A DNA stretch of 64,000 nt from UBA7332 sp051652645 (lineage in GTDB: Bacteria > Bacteroidota > Bacteroidia > Bacteroidales > UBA7332). Shown in pieces: positions 37,442 through 46,397 of this stretch. A model generated the notes under the pieces. That model made no database searches and had not been told where the DNA came from. It saw only the letters and a program-made list of their open reading frames with translations. The translations under genes and the position numbers were made by a program. The DNA lies in the NCBI GenBank assembly GCA_051652645.1, contig JBOFUP010000019.1:53466-117465 (forward strand), in the 5' to 3' direction. How positions within the stretch are numbered: position 1 is the first letter of the stretch; each line of letters opens with the position of its first letter.

Positions 37442-37999
37442 TTAGACAGTCATGATCTCTCTCTCTTTTGCAGAATAAAGATCATCAACTTGCTTGATAT
37501 ATATGTCATGTTTCTTCTGAACTTGAGCCTCAGCATCTTTCTCCATATCTTCAGGAAGACCATCTTTGATCATCTTTTTAAGTGCGTCGTTTGCATCACG
37601 ACGAGCGTTACGAACACTCACCTTAGCGCGCTCAGCCTCCTCTTTAGACTGCTTAACAAGAGATTTACGTCTCTCTTCTGTCAATGGAGGAATACGAAGG
37701 ATAATCATCTCTCCGTTATTTTCTGGAGTAATACCCACTTCTGAGTTCATAAGAGCTCTCTCTATAACCTGGATCATTGGGCGCTCCCATGGTGTGATAG
37801 TTATAGTCTTAGCATCAGGTGTCGAAACAGTTGCAACATTGCTGATCTGAACATGAGAGCCATAGTACTCTACCATTACACCATCAATAATGCGTGTGTT
37901 TGCTTTTCCAGCACGGATGTGAGCTAAAGACTCATCAAGGTGAGCAATAGCTTGCTTCATCTTCTCTTCAGAAGCATTGATATGCAGTTTTACGTCCAT
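37442..37999 (-). CDS. frr: Ribosome recycling factor
   Basis: Splits terminated ribosomes together with EF-G. The 185-residue length, the N-terminal helix (ASEEKMKQAIAHLDESLAHIRAG), the ANTRIIDGVMVEYYG loop and the LPPLTEERRK-type segment IPPLTEERRKSLVKQ are typical. It is 42 bases downstream of pyrH, the usual bacterial gene order. Confidence 0.97.
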   Translation of the reverse strand: MDVKLHINASEEKMKQAIAHLDESLAHIRAGKANTRIIDGVMVEYYGSHVQISNVATVSTPDAKTITITPWERPMIQVIERALMNSEVGITPENNGEMIILRIPPLTEERRKSLVKQSKEEAERAKVSVRNARRDANDALKKMIKDGLPEDMEKDAEAQVQKKHDIYIKQVDDLYSAKEREIMTV

Positions 38000-38041
38000 A
38001 AGAGTGTTATATTATTTTGTTGTTGTTTAGATTCTCTATTT

Positions 38042-38755
38042 TTAACCAAGATAGACAAGCGTTCCAATTGCTTCGCCACTCATTACTTTCTCAAGATTAC
38101 CAACACTATCCATATCAAAAACGATGATAGGGAGGTTGTTCTCTTTACATAGAGCCGTGGCAGTTAAGTCCATCACCTTAAGACCCTTATTATACACCTC
38201 ATCATAGGTAATCTTATCAAATTTAGTTGCCGTAGGGTCTTTCTCAGGATCAGCAGTATATATACCATCTACGCGAGTCCCTTTAAGCATCACCTCAGCT
38301 TTAATCTCAACACCTCTAAGTGCAGATGCTGTGTCTGTAGTAAAGAATGGGTTACCCGTACCACCAGCAATAATAGCAACTTTACCGTTTTGAAGAGCTT
38401 CAATAGCTTTATGGCTACTGTAGTGCTCACCAATAGGATACATGTTTGTTGCAGTGTAGACAACAGACTCAACCCCGGCCGAAGTGAGTGCAGAGCTAAG
38501 AGCTAAACTGTTGATAACAGTAGCAAGCATACCCATTTGATCACCTTTAACGCGATCAAATCCTTTTGCTGCACCACTTAGTCCTCGGAAGATGTTTCCA
38601 CCTCCAATAACTATACCAACCTCTATACCCTTAAGAGTTATCTGACGAATCTGCTCAGCATACTCAGCCAAACGAGTCTCATCTATACCATATTGCTTGC
38701 TTCCCATCAGCGACTCTCCGCTGAGTTTAAGTAATATTCTTTTGTATTTCGACAT
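38042..38755 (-). CDS. pyrH: UMP kinase
   Basis: Phosphorylates UMP to UDP in pyrimidine synthesis; an amino-acid-kinase fold hexamer in bacteria. The 237 residues show KLSGESLMG, GGGNIFRG, DQMGMLATVIN, GGTGNPFFTTDTA and the metabolite loop GVYT-like DGIYTADPEKDP. It precedes frr as in most bacteria. Confidence 0.97.
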   Translation of the reverse strand: MSKYKRILLKLSGESLMGSKQYGIDETRLAEYAEQIRQITLKGIEVGIVIGGGNIFRGLSGAAKGFDRVKGDQMGMLATVINSLALSSALTSAGVESVVYTATNMYPIGEHYSSHKAIEALQNGKVAIIAGGTGNPFFTTDTASALRGVEIKAEVMLKGTRVDGIYTADPEKDPTATKFDKITYDEVYNKGLKVMDLTATALCKENNLPIIVFDMDSVGNLEKVMSGEAIGTLVYLG

Positions 38756-38926
38756 AAATGCGATAAGATTAGATCTTTAAACTTAGTGCAAATATATTAA
38801 AAGATCGCTTTGGGTTGGCTATAGAGTTATACTTTTCTTTCACACACGTTGGGTCAACAACAGATAACCCTCTAAGATTTAATAGATAAAAGGGGAAGTA
38901 AAAAGCTAGCATACAATCTCAAACTA

Positions 38927-39301
38927 TCATTTAGCTCTCACTACTCTTCCAAATGGGGTGAAAGCAATACCCATAAGCTTAAAATGCTGTATACCAAAAG
39001 GAATACCCACAATTGTAATAGACAACAATACACCAAACAAGAGATGAGTCAGTGCAATCCAAAATCCACCAATTATGATCCATATTATATTCATAACTGT
39101 AGAAAGGCAACCAACCTCAACAGGTTCATTGACCACCTCTTGACCAAAAGGCATCAAAGCAAACAGCCCTATCTTGAAGCTTTGAATACCAAAGGGTATA
39201 CCTATTATAGTAAGACAAAGAGCCAATCCAGCTGTAAAATACTCTAGTGCGACAAACACACCACCGAATATGAACCAAATAATATTACCTAAACAACTCA
39301 T
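38927..39301 (-). CDS. YccF-domain inner membrane protein
   Basis: A 124-residue membrane protein made of two related halves, each with a hydrophobic helix pair and the repeat IxGIPFGIQxFK (GIPFGIQSFKIG and GIPFGIQHFKLM). This duplicated pattern is that of the YccF/DUF307 family, whose function is unknown. It is possibly co-transcribed with the 4Fe-4S gene upstream (31-base gap). Confidence 0.9.
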   Translation of the reverse strand: MSCLGNIIWFIFGGVFVALEYFTAGLALCLTIIGIPFGIQSFKIGLFALMPFGQEVVNEPVEVGCLSTVMNIIWIIIGGFWIALTHLLFGVLLSITIVGIPFGIQHFKLMGIAFTPFGRVVRAK

Positions 39302-39331
39302 ATCTAATTATATTATATATTTCAAAAGAAA

Positions 39332-40213
39332 TCATATCCACTCTTCTCGCTTAACCTCACCTTGCAGGGTTATAACGATTAACTTAATAGGAATGTTTCG
39401 CTGAGCTACAGCTTGTGCTGCTTTTGCAATCTGCAGAAGACCTCCACAACAAGGCACCTCCATTATCAAAACAGTGATAGTATTCACCATAGACTGATCA
39501 ATAAGTGCAACCAACTTATCCAGATACACCTGTTTATTACTATCTAGTTTAGGACAAGCAATAGAGACAACTTTGCCCGAAAGGTAGTTACCATGGAAAT
39601 CTGGAAGCGTAAAGGCTGTACAGTCAGCTGCCAGAAGAAGGTCTGCTCCTTGGAAATATGGTGCAGTAATATTCTGAAGATGCAGCTGTACTGGCCAATG
39701 TCTTAGGGCTGATCTTTGACTTGTATCGGCACTCCCTGAGATAGGTGCAAATGTCATCTTTCCCATCTTGGGCATAGAAACACTCTTTGGTTTTATACTC
39801 ACAGGAGCAGAGCCTGGACATGAAGAGCAACTAGTAGTTTTCTCCACTTTATAAAGAGGTGAAAGATCTATATCTGGTCTATTCTCTTTACACCAACTAA
39901 CACCCTGCTCAAGAAGCTTCGTTTGTGCGTGATCCTTCAAGTGAGTAAGGTGAGCTATTACCGTTGCAGCACCTTTCGAAGAGATACGCTCCATTACAGC
40001 AATCTCATCATAAGCCTCCGCCACTCTCTCCTCAAGGGTGATTGCGCCAACAGGACAATCGCCAAGACAAGCACCAAGACCATCACAATAAAGCTCACTC
40101 ACAAGACGAGCTTTTCCATCTATTAGCTGCAAAGCACCCTCGTGACATCCCTCAATACACACTCCACAACCATTGCAAAGCTCTTCATCTATTTTGATAA
40201 CAGTTCTTTTCAT
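39332..40213 (-). CDS. Ferredoxin-type 4Fe-4S protein with C-terminal extension
   Basis: The N-terminus carries two 4Fe-4S motifs: CNGCGVCIEGCHEGA and a second, altered one, CDGLGACLGDCPVGA, with a longer first spacer. The remaining ~220 residues have a Cys-containing middle (TTSCSSCPGSAP) and a C-terminal domain with CCGG. Such proteins are common in anaerobes and are often annotated only as 4Fe-4S binding proteins. It is likely a cytoplasmic electron carrier with unknown partner. Length 293 residues. Confidence 0.8.
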   Translation of the reverse strand: MKRTVIKIDEELCNGCGVCIEGCHEGALQLIDGKARLVSELYCDGLGACLGDCPVGAITLEERVAEAYDEIAVMERISSKGAATVIAHLTHLKDHAQTKLLEQGVSWCKENRPDIDLSPLYKVEKTTSCSSCPGSAPVSIKPKSVSMPKMGKMTFAPISGSADTSQRSALRHWPVQLHLQNITAPYFQGADLLLAADCTAFTLPDFHGNYLSGKVVSIACPKLDSNKQVYLDKLVALIDQSMVNTITVLIMEVPCCGGLLQIAKAAQAVAQRNIPIKLIVITLQGEVKREEWI

Positions 40214-40355
40214 TTTATCTCTTTTTGTCTATTGTATTTATTTTATTCTGACGCAAAGATAGTTTTACTACTTTATGAAGAGTGTAACTGATGTTACAAT
40301 TAATCAAAAGTGAGGTGATTATCAGATATTAATAATTGAATTTAGTAATTGATAT

Positions 40356-40386
40356 TTTGTACTTTTAGGAATATTCCCTATATTTG
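40356..40386 (+). promoter_or_regulatory. Promoter of the peptide transporter gene
   Basis: TTTG (40356-40359), a 19-base spacer, and TATATTTG (40379-40386), 38 bases before the ATG. Confidence 0.75.
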
Positions 40387-40424
40387 AAGTGATAAAGAAA
40401 CTATTAACTAACTAATTTCACAAA

Positions 40425-42092
40425 ATGTTTAAAGGACATCCAAGAGGATTAATTATCGCTTCAATCGCCAATATGGGTGAGAGATTCGGTTTTTACACGA
40501 TGATGGCCATCCTACTTCTTTTCTTACAGTCGAAGTTTGGGATGGATGTTGTCGAAGCTGGTACGATCTACTCTACCTTCTATTTCTTAATTTACGTATT
40601 GGCCCTAGTGGGAGGTTTTGTTGCTGACCGTTTCTTGGGGCTAGGCAAGTCTATCTTGAGTGGTATCCTAATGATGCTACTTGGTTACTTAGCTATCTCT
40701 ATGCCAGGAGCTGGATATTACCCAGTACTAGCTGGTCTATTCATCATTGCTTTGGGTAATGGTATGTTCAAAGGTAACCTACAAGCACTAGTTGGTAACC
40801 TATACGAAGATGCAAAATATAGCGGAATGCGCGATAGAGCATTCGGTATCTTCTATATGTTCATCAACGTTGGTTCTATCTTTGCTCCTTATGCTGCAAC
40901 AGGTGTACGTAACTGGTGGTTGGGCACAAAAGGTTTTGGTTATGACGGAGCTCTACCAAAGATGTGTCACGAACTACTTAACGGTTCGTTGACTGACACA
41001 AACAAAATGCAAGAACTAGCTAACAACGTTAGCGGAACAACTGTAGCTGACCTTTCAGCTTTCGCAACTTCATACCTTGATGCTTTCAACACAGGTTACC
41101 ACTACGCATTTGCTATTGCAGCTGGATCTATGTTGATCTCGACTGTCGTGTTCATCATGTTCAAAAAAGACCTTAAAGCTGGTGATGTTACAGCAGCTGA
41201 ACAAGCACGCGCAGCAGCAGCTAGCGGTGTTAAGGTTGAAAAGATGTCATGGGAAGAGGAGAAGAAACGCCTTATCGCATTGGGTCTTGTTTTCTTGATC
41301 GTAATCTTCTTCTGGATGTCATTCCACCAAAATGGTGTAACTCTAACTATGTTTGCTCGTGACTATACGGTTAAGAGCGTAGGTCCTATCACTAGCCTAT
41401 TCTTCAACCTTCAGTCTGTATTAGGTATCTTTGCTGCTGTATTAGGCTCTGTTCTTATCTTCATGAACAAGGACATTAAGAAGAAAGTTATGGGAGCTGC
41501 ATTGAGTGCTATTGGTGCATTTGTTATCTACTCTAAATATCAAGACGCTTTGACAGAGGGCACAAGTGCTATCTCTCCAGAGATCTTCCAATCTTTCAAC
41601 CCTATATTCGTTGTTGCTCTATCTCCAATCGTTATGGGTATCTTCTCATGGTTGGGTAGTCAAGGCAAAGAACCTTCAGCTCCTCGCAAGATTGGATATG
41701 GTATGATCATTGCAGCAATCTCATTCGTAATCATGGTTATTGGTTCTATGGGACTTGTTTCTCCAAAAGATCTAGCTGAGGGTGCAGACCCAGAGCGTGT
41801 ATCTGCTTACCTTTTGATCGGTACTTACTTCTCACTTACAATTGCAGAGCTATTCTTGAGCCCTATGGGTATTTCATTTGTTTCTAAAGTTGCTCCTCCA
41901 AGACTTCGCGGTCTAATGCAAGGTGGATGGTTATGTGCTACTGCTTTGGGTAACCAACTACTATTTGTTGGAACTATCCTTTGGGGTAATCTAGAGATCT
42001 GGCAAGTATGGGTGTTCTTCACCGTTTGCTGTCTAATCTCAGCTACCATCATCTTCGCTTTGATGAAACGTCTTGAGCAAGTTGCAAAATAA
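40425..42092 (+). CDS. Proton-dependent oligopeptide transporter (POT/PTR family)
   Basis: A major-facilitator membrane protein that imports di- or tripeptides with protons. The POT signature is seen in helix 1 (NMGERFGFYTMMAIL) and in GGFVADRFLGLGKSI; about 12-14 helices span the 555 residues, with an extra loop near 180-230. Codon use is even and the gene has a near-consensus promoter and a strong terminator, suggesting high expression. Confidence 0.92.
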   Translation: MFKGHPRGLIIASIANMGERFGFYTMMAILLLFLQSKFGMDVVEAGTIYSTFYFLIYVLALVGGFVADRFLGLGKSILSGILMMLLGYLAISMPGAGYYPVLAGLFIIALGNGMFKGNLQALVGNLYEDAKYSGMRDRAFGIFYMFINVGSIFAPYAATGVRNWWLGTKGFGYDGALPKMCHELLNGSLTDTNKMQELANNVSGTTVADLSAFATSYLDAFNTGYHYAFAIAAGSMLISTVVFIMFKKDLKAGDVTAAEQARAAAASGVKVEKMSWEEEKKRLIALGLVFLIVIFFWMSFHQNGVTLTMFARDYTVKSVGPITSLFFNLQSVLGIFAAVLGSVLIFMNKDIKKKVMGAALSAIGAFVIYSKYQDALTEGTSAISPEIFQSFNPIFVVALSPIVMGIFSWLGSQGKEPSAPRKIGYGMIIAAISFVIMVIGSMGLVSPKDLAEGADPERVSAYLLIGTYFSLTIAELFLSPMGISFVSKVAPPRLRGLMQGGWLCATALGNQLLFVGTILWGNLEIWQVWVFFTVCCLISATIIFALMKRLEQVAK

Positions 42093-42111
42093 TCTCAATA
42101 GATATTTATAC

Positions 42112-42150
42112 AAAAAGAGGGAGCTTAAATAATTAAGCTCCCTCTTTTTT
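42112..42150 (+). terminator. Terminator of the peptide transporter gene
   Basis: A perfect 17-bp stem is followed by a T-run at 42145-42150. Confidence 0.85.
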
Positions 42151-42184
42151 ATTTCTATCTGCTTGCTCAATATAAAAAAACAGT

Positions 42185-42192
42185 TAAATTTG
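42185..42192 (+). promoter_or_regulatory. Promoter -7 box of the DUF4369/thioredoxin-like lipoprotein gene
   Basis: TAAATTTG lies 37 bases upstream of the ATG. Confidence 0.55.
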
Positions 42193-42228
42193 CAGTAGGA
42201 GATATATAATGAATTTCAATAACAGAGT

Positions 42229-43380
42229 ATGAAAAAGTTAGTTTTAGGGGCTTGCGCTATTGCCGCACTTGCCTCTTGCCAAAAAGGGGATAATTTTACG
42301 ATTGAAGGAAAGATAAAGGATGGTGTAGGTAAAACCATCTACCTAGAGTCTGTGGGGCTAAATAATATCTCTATCATTGACTCTGTTGTAATTAAAAAGA
42401 GTGGTGACTTTAAATTTAAAAGAGCTAGCTCGACATACAAACCAGAATATTATCAGCTGCGTTTAAACAATCAGTTTATTGCATTAGCTATCGACTCAAC
42501 TGAGACAGTGAAGATTGAAGCTGACACCATCTCTCTGTCATCAAACTATAGAATTGAAGGATCTGAGACGAATGACAAGATTAAGAGATTGAATATCTCT
42601 GCTGCAAGATTAAGAAAAGAGATAGAACAACACATCAAAGATAGAAAGGATAATAAATTATCTGAGATAGCATTCCGCTCTGAGATGGACTCTTCTCTAA
42701 GCAGACATAAAGATCTAGCAATTAAGATCATATTCGAGGATATAAGATCTTCATCGGCTTACTATGCTCTATATCAAAATGTAAATGGCTACCTTATATT
42801 CGATCCTAATTCAAAAGCAGACTTCAAAATATACGCTGCCGTAGCTAATTCGTATAACCTCTTCAACCCGGAGTCTCCTCGAACAAAGCAGCTATACAGT
42901 TTCGTGGAGCAGGTATTAAAAAACAATAGAATAGCTAATAACAGTATTAACCAAGAGTTGTATGCTGATATTGCTGATGATATGGATCACTTTAATATTG
43001 AACTACCAAACAACATGGGGGCTGTAAAATCTTTAGCAGACCTAAAAGGTAGTGTGGTATTATTAAGTTTTACTACTTACCACTCGGAGTACTCTCCTGT
43101 ACTGAACATGCAGCTAAACGATCTTTACAACAAATACAAAAACCAAGGTTTTGAGATATTCCAAGTATCATTCGATATGGATGAGCATTTTTGGAAAGTC
43201 TCAGCTAGCAATATTCCTTGGATTGCAGTTAGAGATGCTAGATCTAGTTACTCTCCATATGTATCATTATACAACATAGAGCAGCTACCAAGCATGTTCG
43301 TTTTGAACCGCAAAGGTGAGATAGTTAACCGTGTAGAGAAGTCGACGGACCTAGAAAATATTGTCAAGAAGTATCTGTAA
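42229..43380 (+). CDS. DUF4369/thioredoxin-like lipoprotein lacking the CxxC
   Basis: An exported lipoprotein (lipobox LASC, Cys17) of 383 residues. The N-terminal part (about 20-110) looks like DUF4369 (FTIEGKIKDGVGKTIYLES), then a helical linker, then an AhpC/TlpA-like thioredoxin fold (about 250-383). Where TlpA proteins have a CxxC after VVLLSF, this one has TTYHSEYS, so the redox cysteines are missing and it is probably not an oxidoreductase. It keeps the cis-proline segment IEQLPSMFVL. Its role may be structural or binding. Confidence 0.82.
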   Translation: MKKLVLGACAIAALASCQKGDNFTIEGKIKDGVGKTIYLESVGLNNISIIDSVVIKKSGDFKFKRASSTYKPEYYQLRLNNQFIALAIDSTETVKIEADTISLSSNYRIEGSETNDKIKRLNISAARLRKEIEQHIKDRKDNKLSEIAFRSEMDSSLSRHKDLAIKIIFEDIRSSSAYYALYQNVNGYLIFDPNSKADFKIYAAVANSYNLFNPESPRTKQLYSFVEQVLKNNRIANNSINQELYADIADDMDHFNIELPNNMGAVKSLADLKGSVVLLSFTTYHSEYSPVLNMQLNDLYNKYKNQGFEIFQVSFDMDEHFWKVSASNIPWIAVRDARSSYSPYVSLYNIEQLPSMFVLNRKGEIVNRVEKSTDLENIVKKYL

Positions 43381-43406
43381 ATATTGGCACTACATAAAAT
43401 TAGTAC

Positions 43407-43414
43407 TATATTTG
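43407..43414 (+). promoter_or_regulatory. Promoter -7 box upstream of greA
   Basis: TATATTTG. A terminator-like hairpin lies between this box and greA (see 43435-43466). Confidence 0.5.
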
Positions 43415-43434
43415 CAATAACAATAGACAAAAAA

Positions 43435-43466
43435 GGGTCTCGACTTAAATGTCGAGATTCTTTTTT
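43435..43466 (+). terminator. Hairpin with T-run in the greA leader
   Basis: A 10-bp stem with two G-U pairs (43435-43444 with 43451-43460) is followed by TTTTTT. It could terminate the preceding gene, but it lies after the -7 box at 43407 and would also attenuate greA. Confidence 0.6.
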
Positions 43467-43517
43467 GTTTTTAATCAATTCAGAGAAAGTATAACTTAAT
43501 TAGAAAAAATCAGAACT

Positions 43518-43988
43518 ATGGCTGTAAATTATATGACAGAAGAGGGCTACAAAAAGCTCTGTGATGAGATTGCTCACTTAGAGTCTGTTAAAAGACCTGA
43601 GATCTCTCGTCAAATTGCGGAAGCTCGTGACAAGGGTGACCTATCAGAAAACGCAGAATACGATGCTGCAAAAGAGGCTCAAGGTCTTCTTGAGATGAAG
43701 ATAGCTCAACTAAAGGACATTATCTCTAAGGCTAGAATCTTGGACGAATCAAACCTTAAGACTGACATCATTCAGATACTTAACAAGGTTAAGATCAAAA
43801 ACATGAACAATGATGCAGTAATGGAGTACACTCTAGTTTCAGAGACTGAGGCTAATCTTCGTGAAGGTAAAATTGCTGTAAACACTCCTATTGGTCAAGG
43901 ACTTCTTGGAAAGAAGAAAGGCGACACAGTAGAGATTAAAGTTCCATCGGGGATTCAGCGTTTTGAAATTATTGAAATTGGTATTTAA
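43518..43988 (+). CDS. greA: Transcription elongation factor GreA
   Basis: Restarts backtracked RNA polymerase by stimulating transcript cleavage. The 156 residues contain the N-terminal coiled coil with the acidic tip (ARDKGDLSENAEYDAAKE) and a C-terminal FKBP-like domain (TPIGQGLLGKKKGDTVEI). A HIT-family gene follows 16 bases later, so the two probably form an operon. Confidence 0.97.
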   Translation: MAVNYMTEEGYKKLCDEIAHLESVKRPEISRQIAEARDKGDLSENAEYDAAKEAQGLLEMKIAQLKDIISKARILDESNLKTDIIQILNKVKIKNMNNDAVMEYTLVSETEANLREGKIAVNTPIGQGLLGKKKGDTVEIKVPSGIQRFEIIEIGI

Positions 43989-44004
43989 TCAAATATAGAT
44001 TACC

Positions 44005-44397
44005 ATGGCTACAATTTTTAGTCGAATAATAGCAGGTGAGATCCCGTGCTACAAAATAGTTGAGGATGACAAGTTTATTGCATTCCTTGATATCAACCCT
44101 CTAAAGAAAGGGCACACTCTTATTGTACCTAAGGTGGAGGTTGATTACATCTTTGATCTGGATAATAGTATCCTTTCAGATATGCTATTATTCTCTAAAA
44201 AGGTGGCTAATGCAATAGAGAAAACAGTAGAATGTAAAAGAGTTGGGCTTGCCGTCATTGGACTTGAAGTCCCTCATGCACACATACACTTAATTCCAAT
44301 AGATTCGGAAGAAGATATGCTTTTCTCAAACCCTAAGCTAAAGCTTACAACCCAAGAGATGGAGCTACTTCGAGAGGATATATCTCGCAATTTATGA
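44005..44397 (+). CDS. HIT-family nucleotide hydrolase
   Basis: A small histidine-triad protein of the Hint type that hydrolyses nucleoside phosphoramidates or adenylylated conjugates. The triad HAHIH is at residues 91-95 in VPHAHIHLIPI, after the typical FLDINPLKKGHTLIVPK segment. Length 130 residues. It is co-transcribed with greA. A second HIT gene of a different subtype lies at 46398. Confidence 0.93.
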   Translation: MATIFSRIIAGEIPCYKIVEDDKFIAFLDINPLKKGHTLIVPKVEVDYIFDLDNSILSDMLLFSKKVANAIEKTVECKRVGLAVIGLEVPHAHIHLIPIDSEEDMLFSNPKLKLTTQEMELLREDISRNL

Positions 44398-44414
44398 ACA
44401 CTATAGATATTGGC

Positions 44415-44449
44415 AACCACCATAAGCAGAAACTCTACTTATGGTGGTT
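44415..44449 (+). terminator. Terminator of greA-HIT
   Basis: A perfect 12-bp stem (44415-44426 with 44438-44449) followed by TTTT. Confidence 0.75.
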
Positions 44450-44477
44450 TTCAGTTAGATAATAATAAATTACAACT

Positions 44478-44678
44478 ATGAAAAAGCGACTCTGTCCCGC
44501 TTGCAAAGTCTCAACGCTATATCTATTGAATAGTAAAGGCGAGCGACTTTCTATATATGTAGATCAGGATTATAAGATTCACCCTAAGAATCAAGAGGAT
44601 ACCTTAGAGGGTTTTGACACAGACACCATTTACTGCTATGGATGTTCTTGGAGTGGGAATGTAAAGAGATTACTTTAG
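44478..44678 (+). CDS. Small zinc-ribbon protein
   Basis: A 66-residue protein with two CxxC knuckles (CPAC at residues 6-9 and CYGC near 53-56), the arrangement of a zinc ribbon. Basic residues at both ends suggest nucleic-acid or ribosome binding. It lies 11 bases upstream of the RluA-like gene and is probably translated with it. I do not recognise a named family. Confidence 0.65.
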   Translation: MKKRLCPACKVSTLYLLNSKGERLSIYVDQDYKIHPKNQEDTLEGFDTDTIYCYGCSWSGNVKRLL

Positions 44679-44689
44679 ACGCGTAAGTT

Positions 44690-46309
44690 ATGCTACACAG
44701 ATATAACTCCCCTATAGATGGTATTGAGAAGCCTAAACTATTCACATTCCCATTCAACTACACACCTCATCCTCTGACATCCATTGCCGCGAATGAACTC
44801 AAAGAGTATATAGCTACAATGAGTGAGTGGCACCAAGAGATTAGCCTAGGAAAAATGTTTGGGGTATTAGTCGTTGAGGATAACAATGGCCAACTTGGAT
44901 ATTTGGCTGCATTCTCTGGCAATCTAGCGGCTTCAAATACTCATCCCCACTTTGTACCTGCAGTATTTGACATTCTTCAACCTCACGACTTCTATCTAAC
45001 AGAAGTAGAGAATATCTCAGAAGTAAATCGAAGAGTAGCCTCTCTTGAGAGCTCTGGTGAATACATAAAGATCAAGGAGAACTACCTCCGAGAGTCGCTT
45101 GAAGCTACTCAGCAGATAAACAGATCACTCGAGGAGTTAAAGCAGAACAAGAAGAGACGTAAAGAGGTAAGAAGCCAAGGGTGCACTCAAGAGATGTTAT
45201 CTATTCTAGCTAAGGAGAGTGTTTATCAGAAAAACAGACACAAAGAGCTCGAGAAGAGCTGGAGCTCTAGCATGGATGCAATCAAGCAACAACTATCCAA
45301 ATTCGAATTAGAGATTGACAGACTAAAACAAGAGAGGAAGATGCGCTCTTCTTCCCTTCAGATGGAGATATTCAAGCGTTTTGAACTACTAAATGCTCAT
45401 GGGCAAGTAATGACAGTACCTGAGATATTTGATTGCACTCCAAATAAAATGCCTCCAGCTGGAGCTGGTGAGTGTGCTGCTCCAAAACTGCTGCAATTTG
45501 CTTTTACTAATGGGCTTAAACCTATAGCAATAGGTGAGTTTTGGTGGGGCGAATCTCCCAAACAAGAGATACGCCATCACGGACACTTCTACCCTGCATG
45601 CAATGGCAAGTGCCTACCTATATTAACACATATGTTGAAGGGTGTAAGCGTCGAACCTGATCCTCTTCTTAGTAGACGACATGATGACTCAGAGCTTGAG
45701 ATACTCTTCGAGGATGATTGGTTGGTGGTAGTAAACAAGCCTGAGGGGATGCTCTCAGTCCCTGGCAAATCAGATAGCCGATCTGTTTGGGACATAATAA
45801 GGGAGAGATACCCTGAGGCTACTGGACCTCTTATTGTACATAGACTAGATATGGCAACTTCGGGCATCTTAATCATAGCTAAGGATAAGGATACACATCA
45901 TAATATTCAATCTCAATTTGAAGATAGATCTATAAAGAAGAGATATACTGCACTCTTGAGTGGAATTGTTCATAGCGAGAGTGGAACAATAAAATTACCT
46001 CTTTGCCTCGACCCTATGGACAGACCTAGACAGATGGTCAACTTTGAATTAGGAAAGGTTGCTATAACAAGATATGAGGTTATTGGAGTTGAGGATGGAA
46101 ATACTCGAATATCCCTCTTCCCTCACACTGGACGCACTCATCAGCTTAGAGTACACTGTGCTCATCCTGATGGCCTAAACTCACCAATTATTGGTGACAA
46201 TCTATATGGGACTCCTCTAGATAGGCTACATCTACATGCAGAATACATCAAGTTCAGACATCCAATAACAAATAAAGCTATCTCTATTGAGACGAAAGCT
46301 CCATTTTAA
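44690..46309 (+). CDS. RluA-family pseudouridine synthase with long N-terminal extension
   Basis: Converts uridine to pseudouridine in rRNA or tRNA. The C-terminal ~220 residues hold the catalytic domain with HRLDMATSGILIIAKD (catalytic Asp in HRLD), KKRYTALLSG and TGRTHQLRVHCAHP. The first ~320 residues are an added domain with a central coiled coil (about 110-220), seen in Bacteroidota-type members. The target site is not evident; RluA-type (23S U746/tRNA U32) is the closest. The total of 539 residues is about twice the E. coli RluA length. Confidence 0.88.
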   Translation: MLHRYNSPIDGIEKPKLFTFPFNYTPHPLTSIAANELKEYIATMSEWHQEISLGKMFGVLVVEDNNGQLGYLAAFSGNLAASNTHPHFVPAVFDILQPHDFYLTEVENISEVNRRVASLESSGEYIKIKENYLRESLEATQQINRSLEELKQNKKRRKEVRSQGCTQEMLSILAKESVYQKNRHKELEKSWSSSMDAIKQQLSKFELEIDRLKQERKMRSSSLQMEIFKRFELLNAHGQVMTVPEIFDCTPNKMPPAGAGECAAPKLLQFAFTNGLKPIAIGEFWWGESPKQEIRHHGHFYPACNGKCLPILTHMLKGVSVEPDPLLSRRHDDSELEILFEDDWLVVVNKPEGMLSVPGKSDSRSVWDIIRERYPEATGPLIVHRLDMATSGILIIAKDKDTHHNIQSQFEDRSIKKRYTALLSGIVHSESGTIKLPLCLDPMDRPRQMVNFELGKVAITRYEVIGVEDGNTRISLFPHTGRTHQLRVHCAHPDGLNSPIIGDNLYGTPLDRLHLHAEYIKFRHPITNKAISIETKAPF

Positions 46310-46311
46310 AT

Positions 46312-46360
46312 AAAAAAAGGTAGATACTGAGAATTATACTCTCAATATCTACCTTTTTTG
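46312..46360. terminator. Bidirectional terminator between the RluA-like gene and the second HIT gene
   Basis: A long stem (AAAAAAAGGTAGATA with TATCTACCTTTTTT) between convergent genes, with T-runs in both directions. Confidence 0.8.
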
Positions 46361-46397
46361 TTTAACTAACTATTATACGCAATAGTATATATACATA

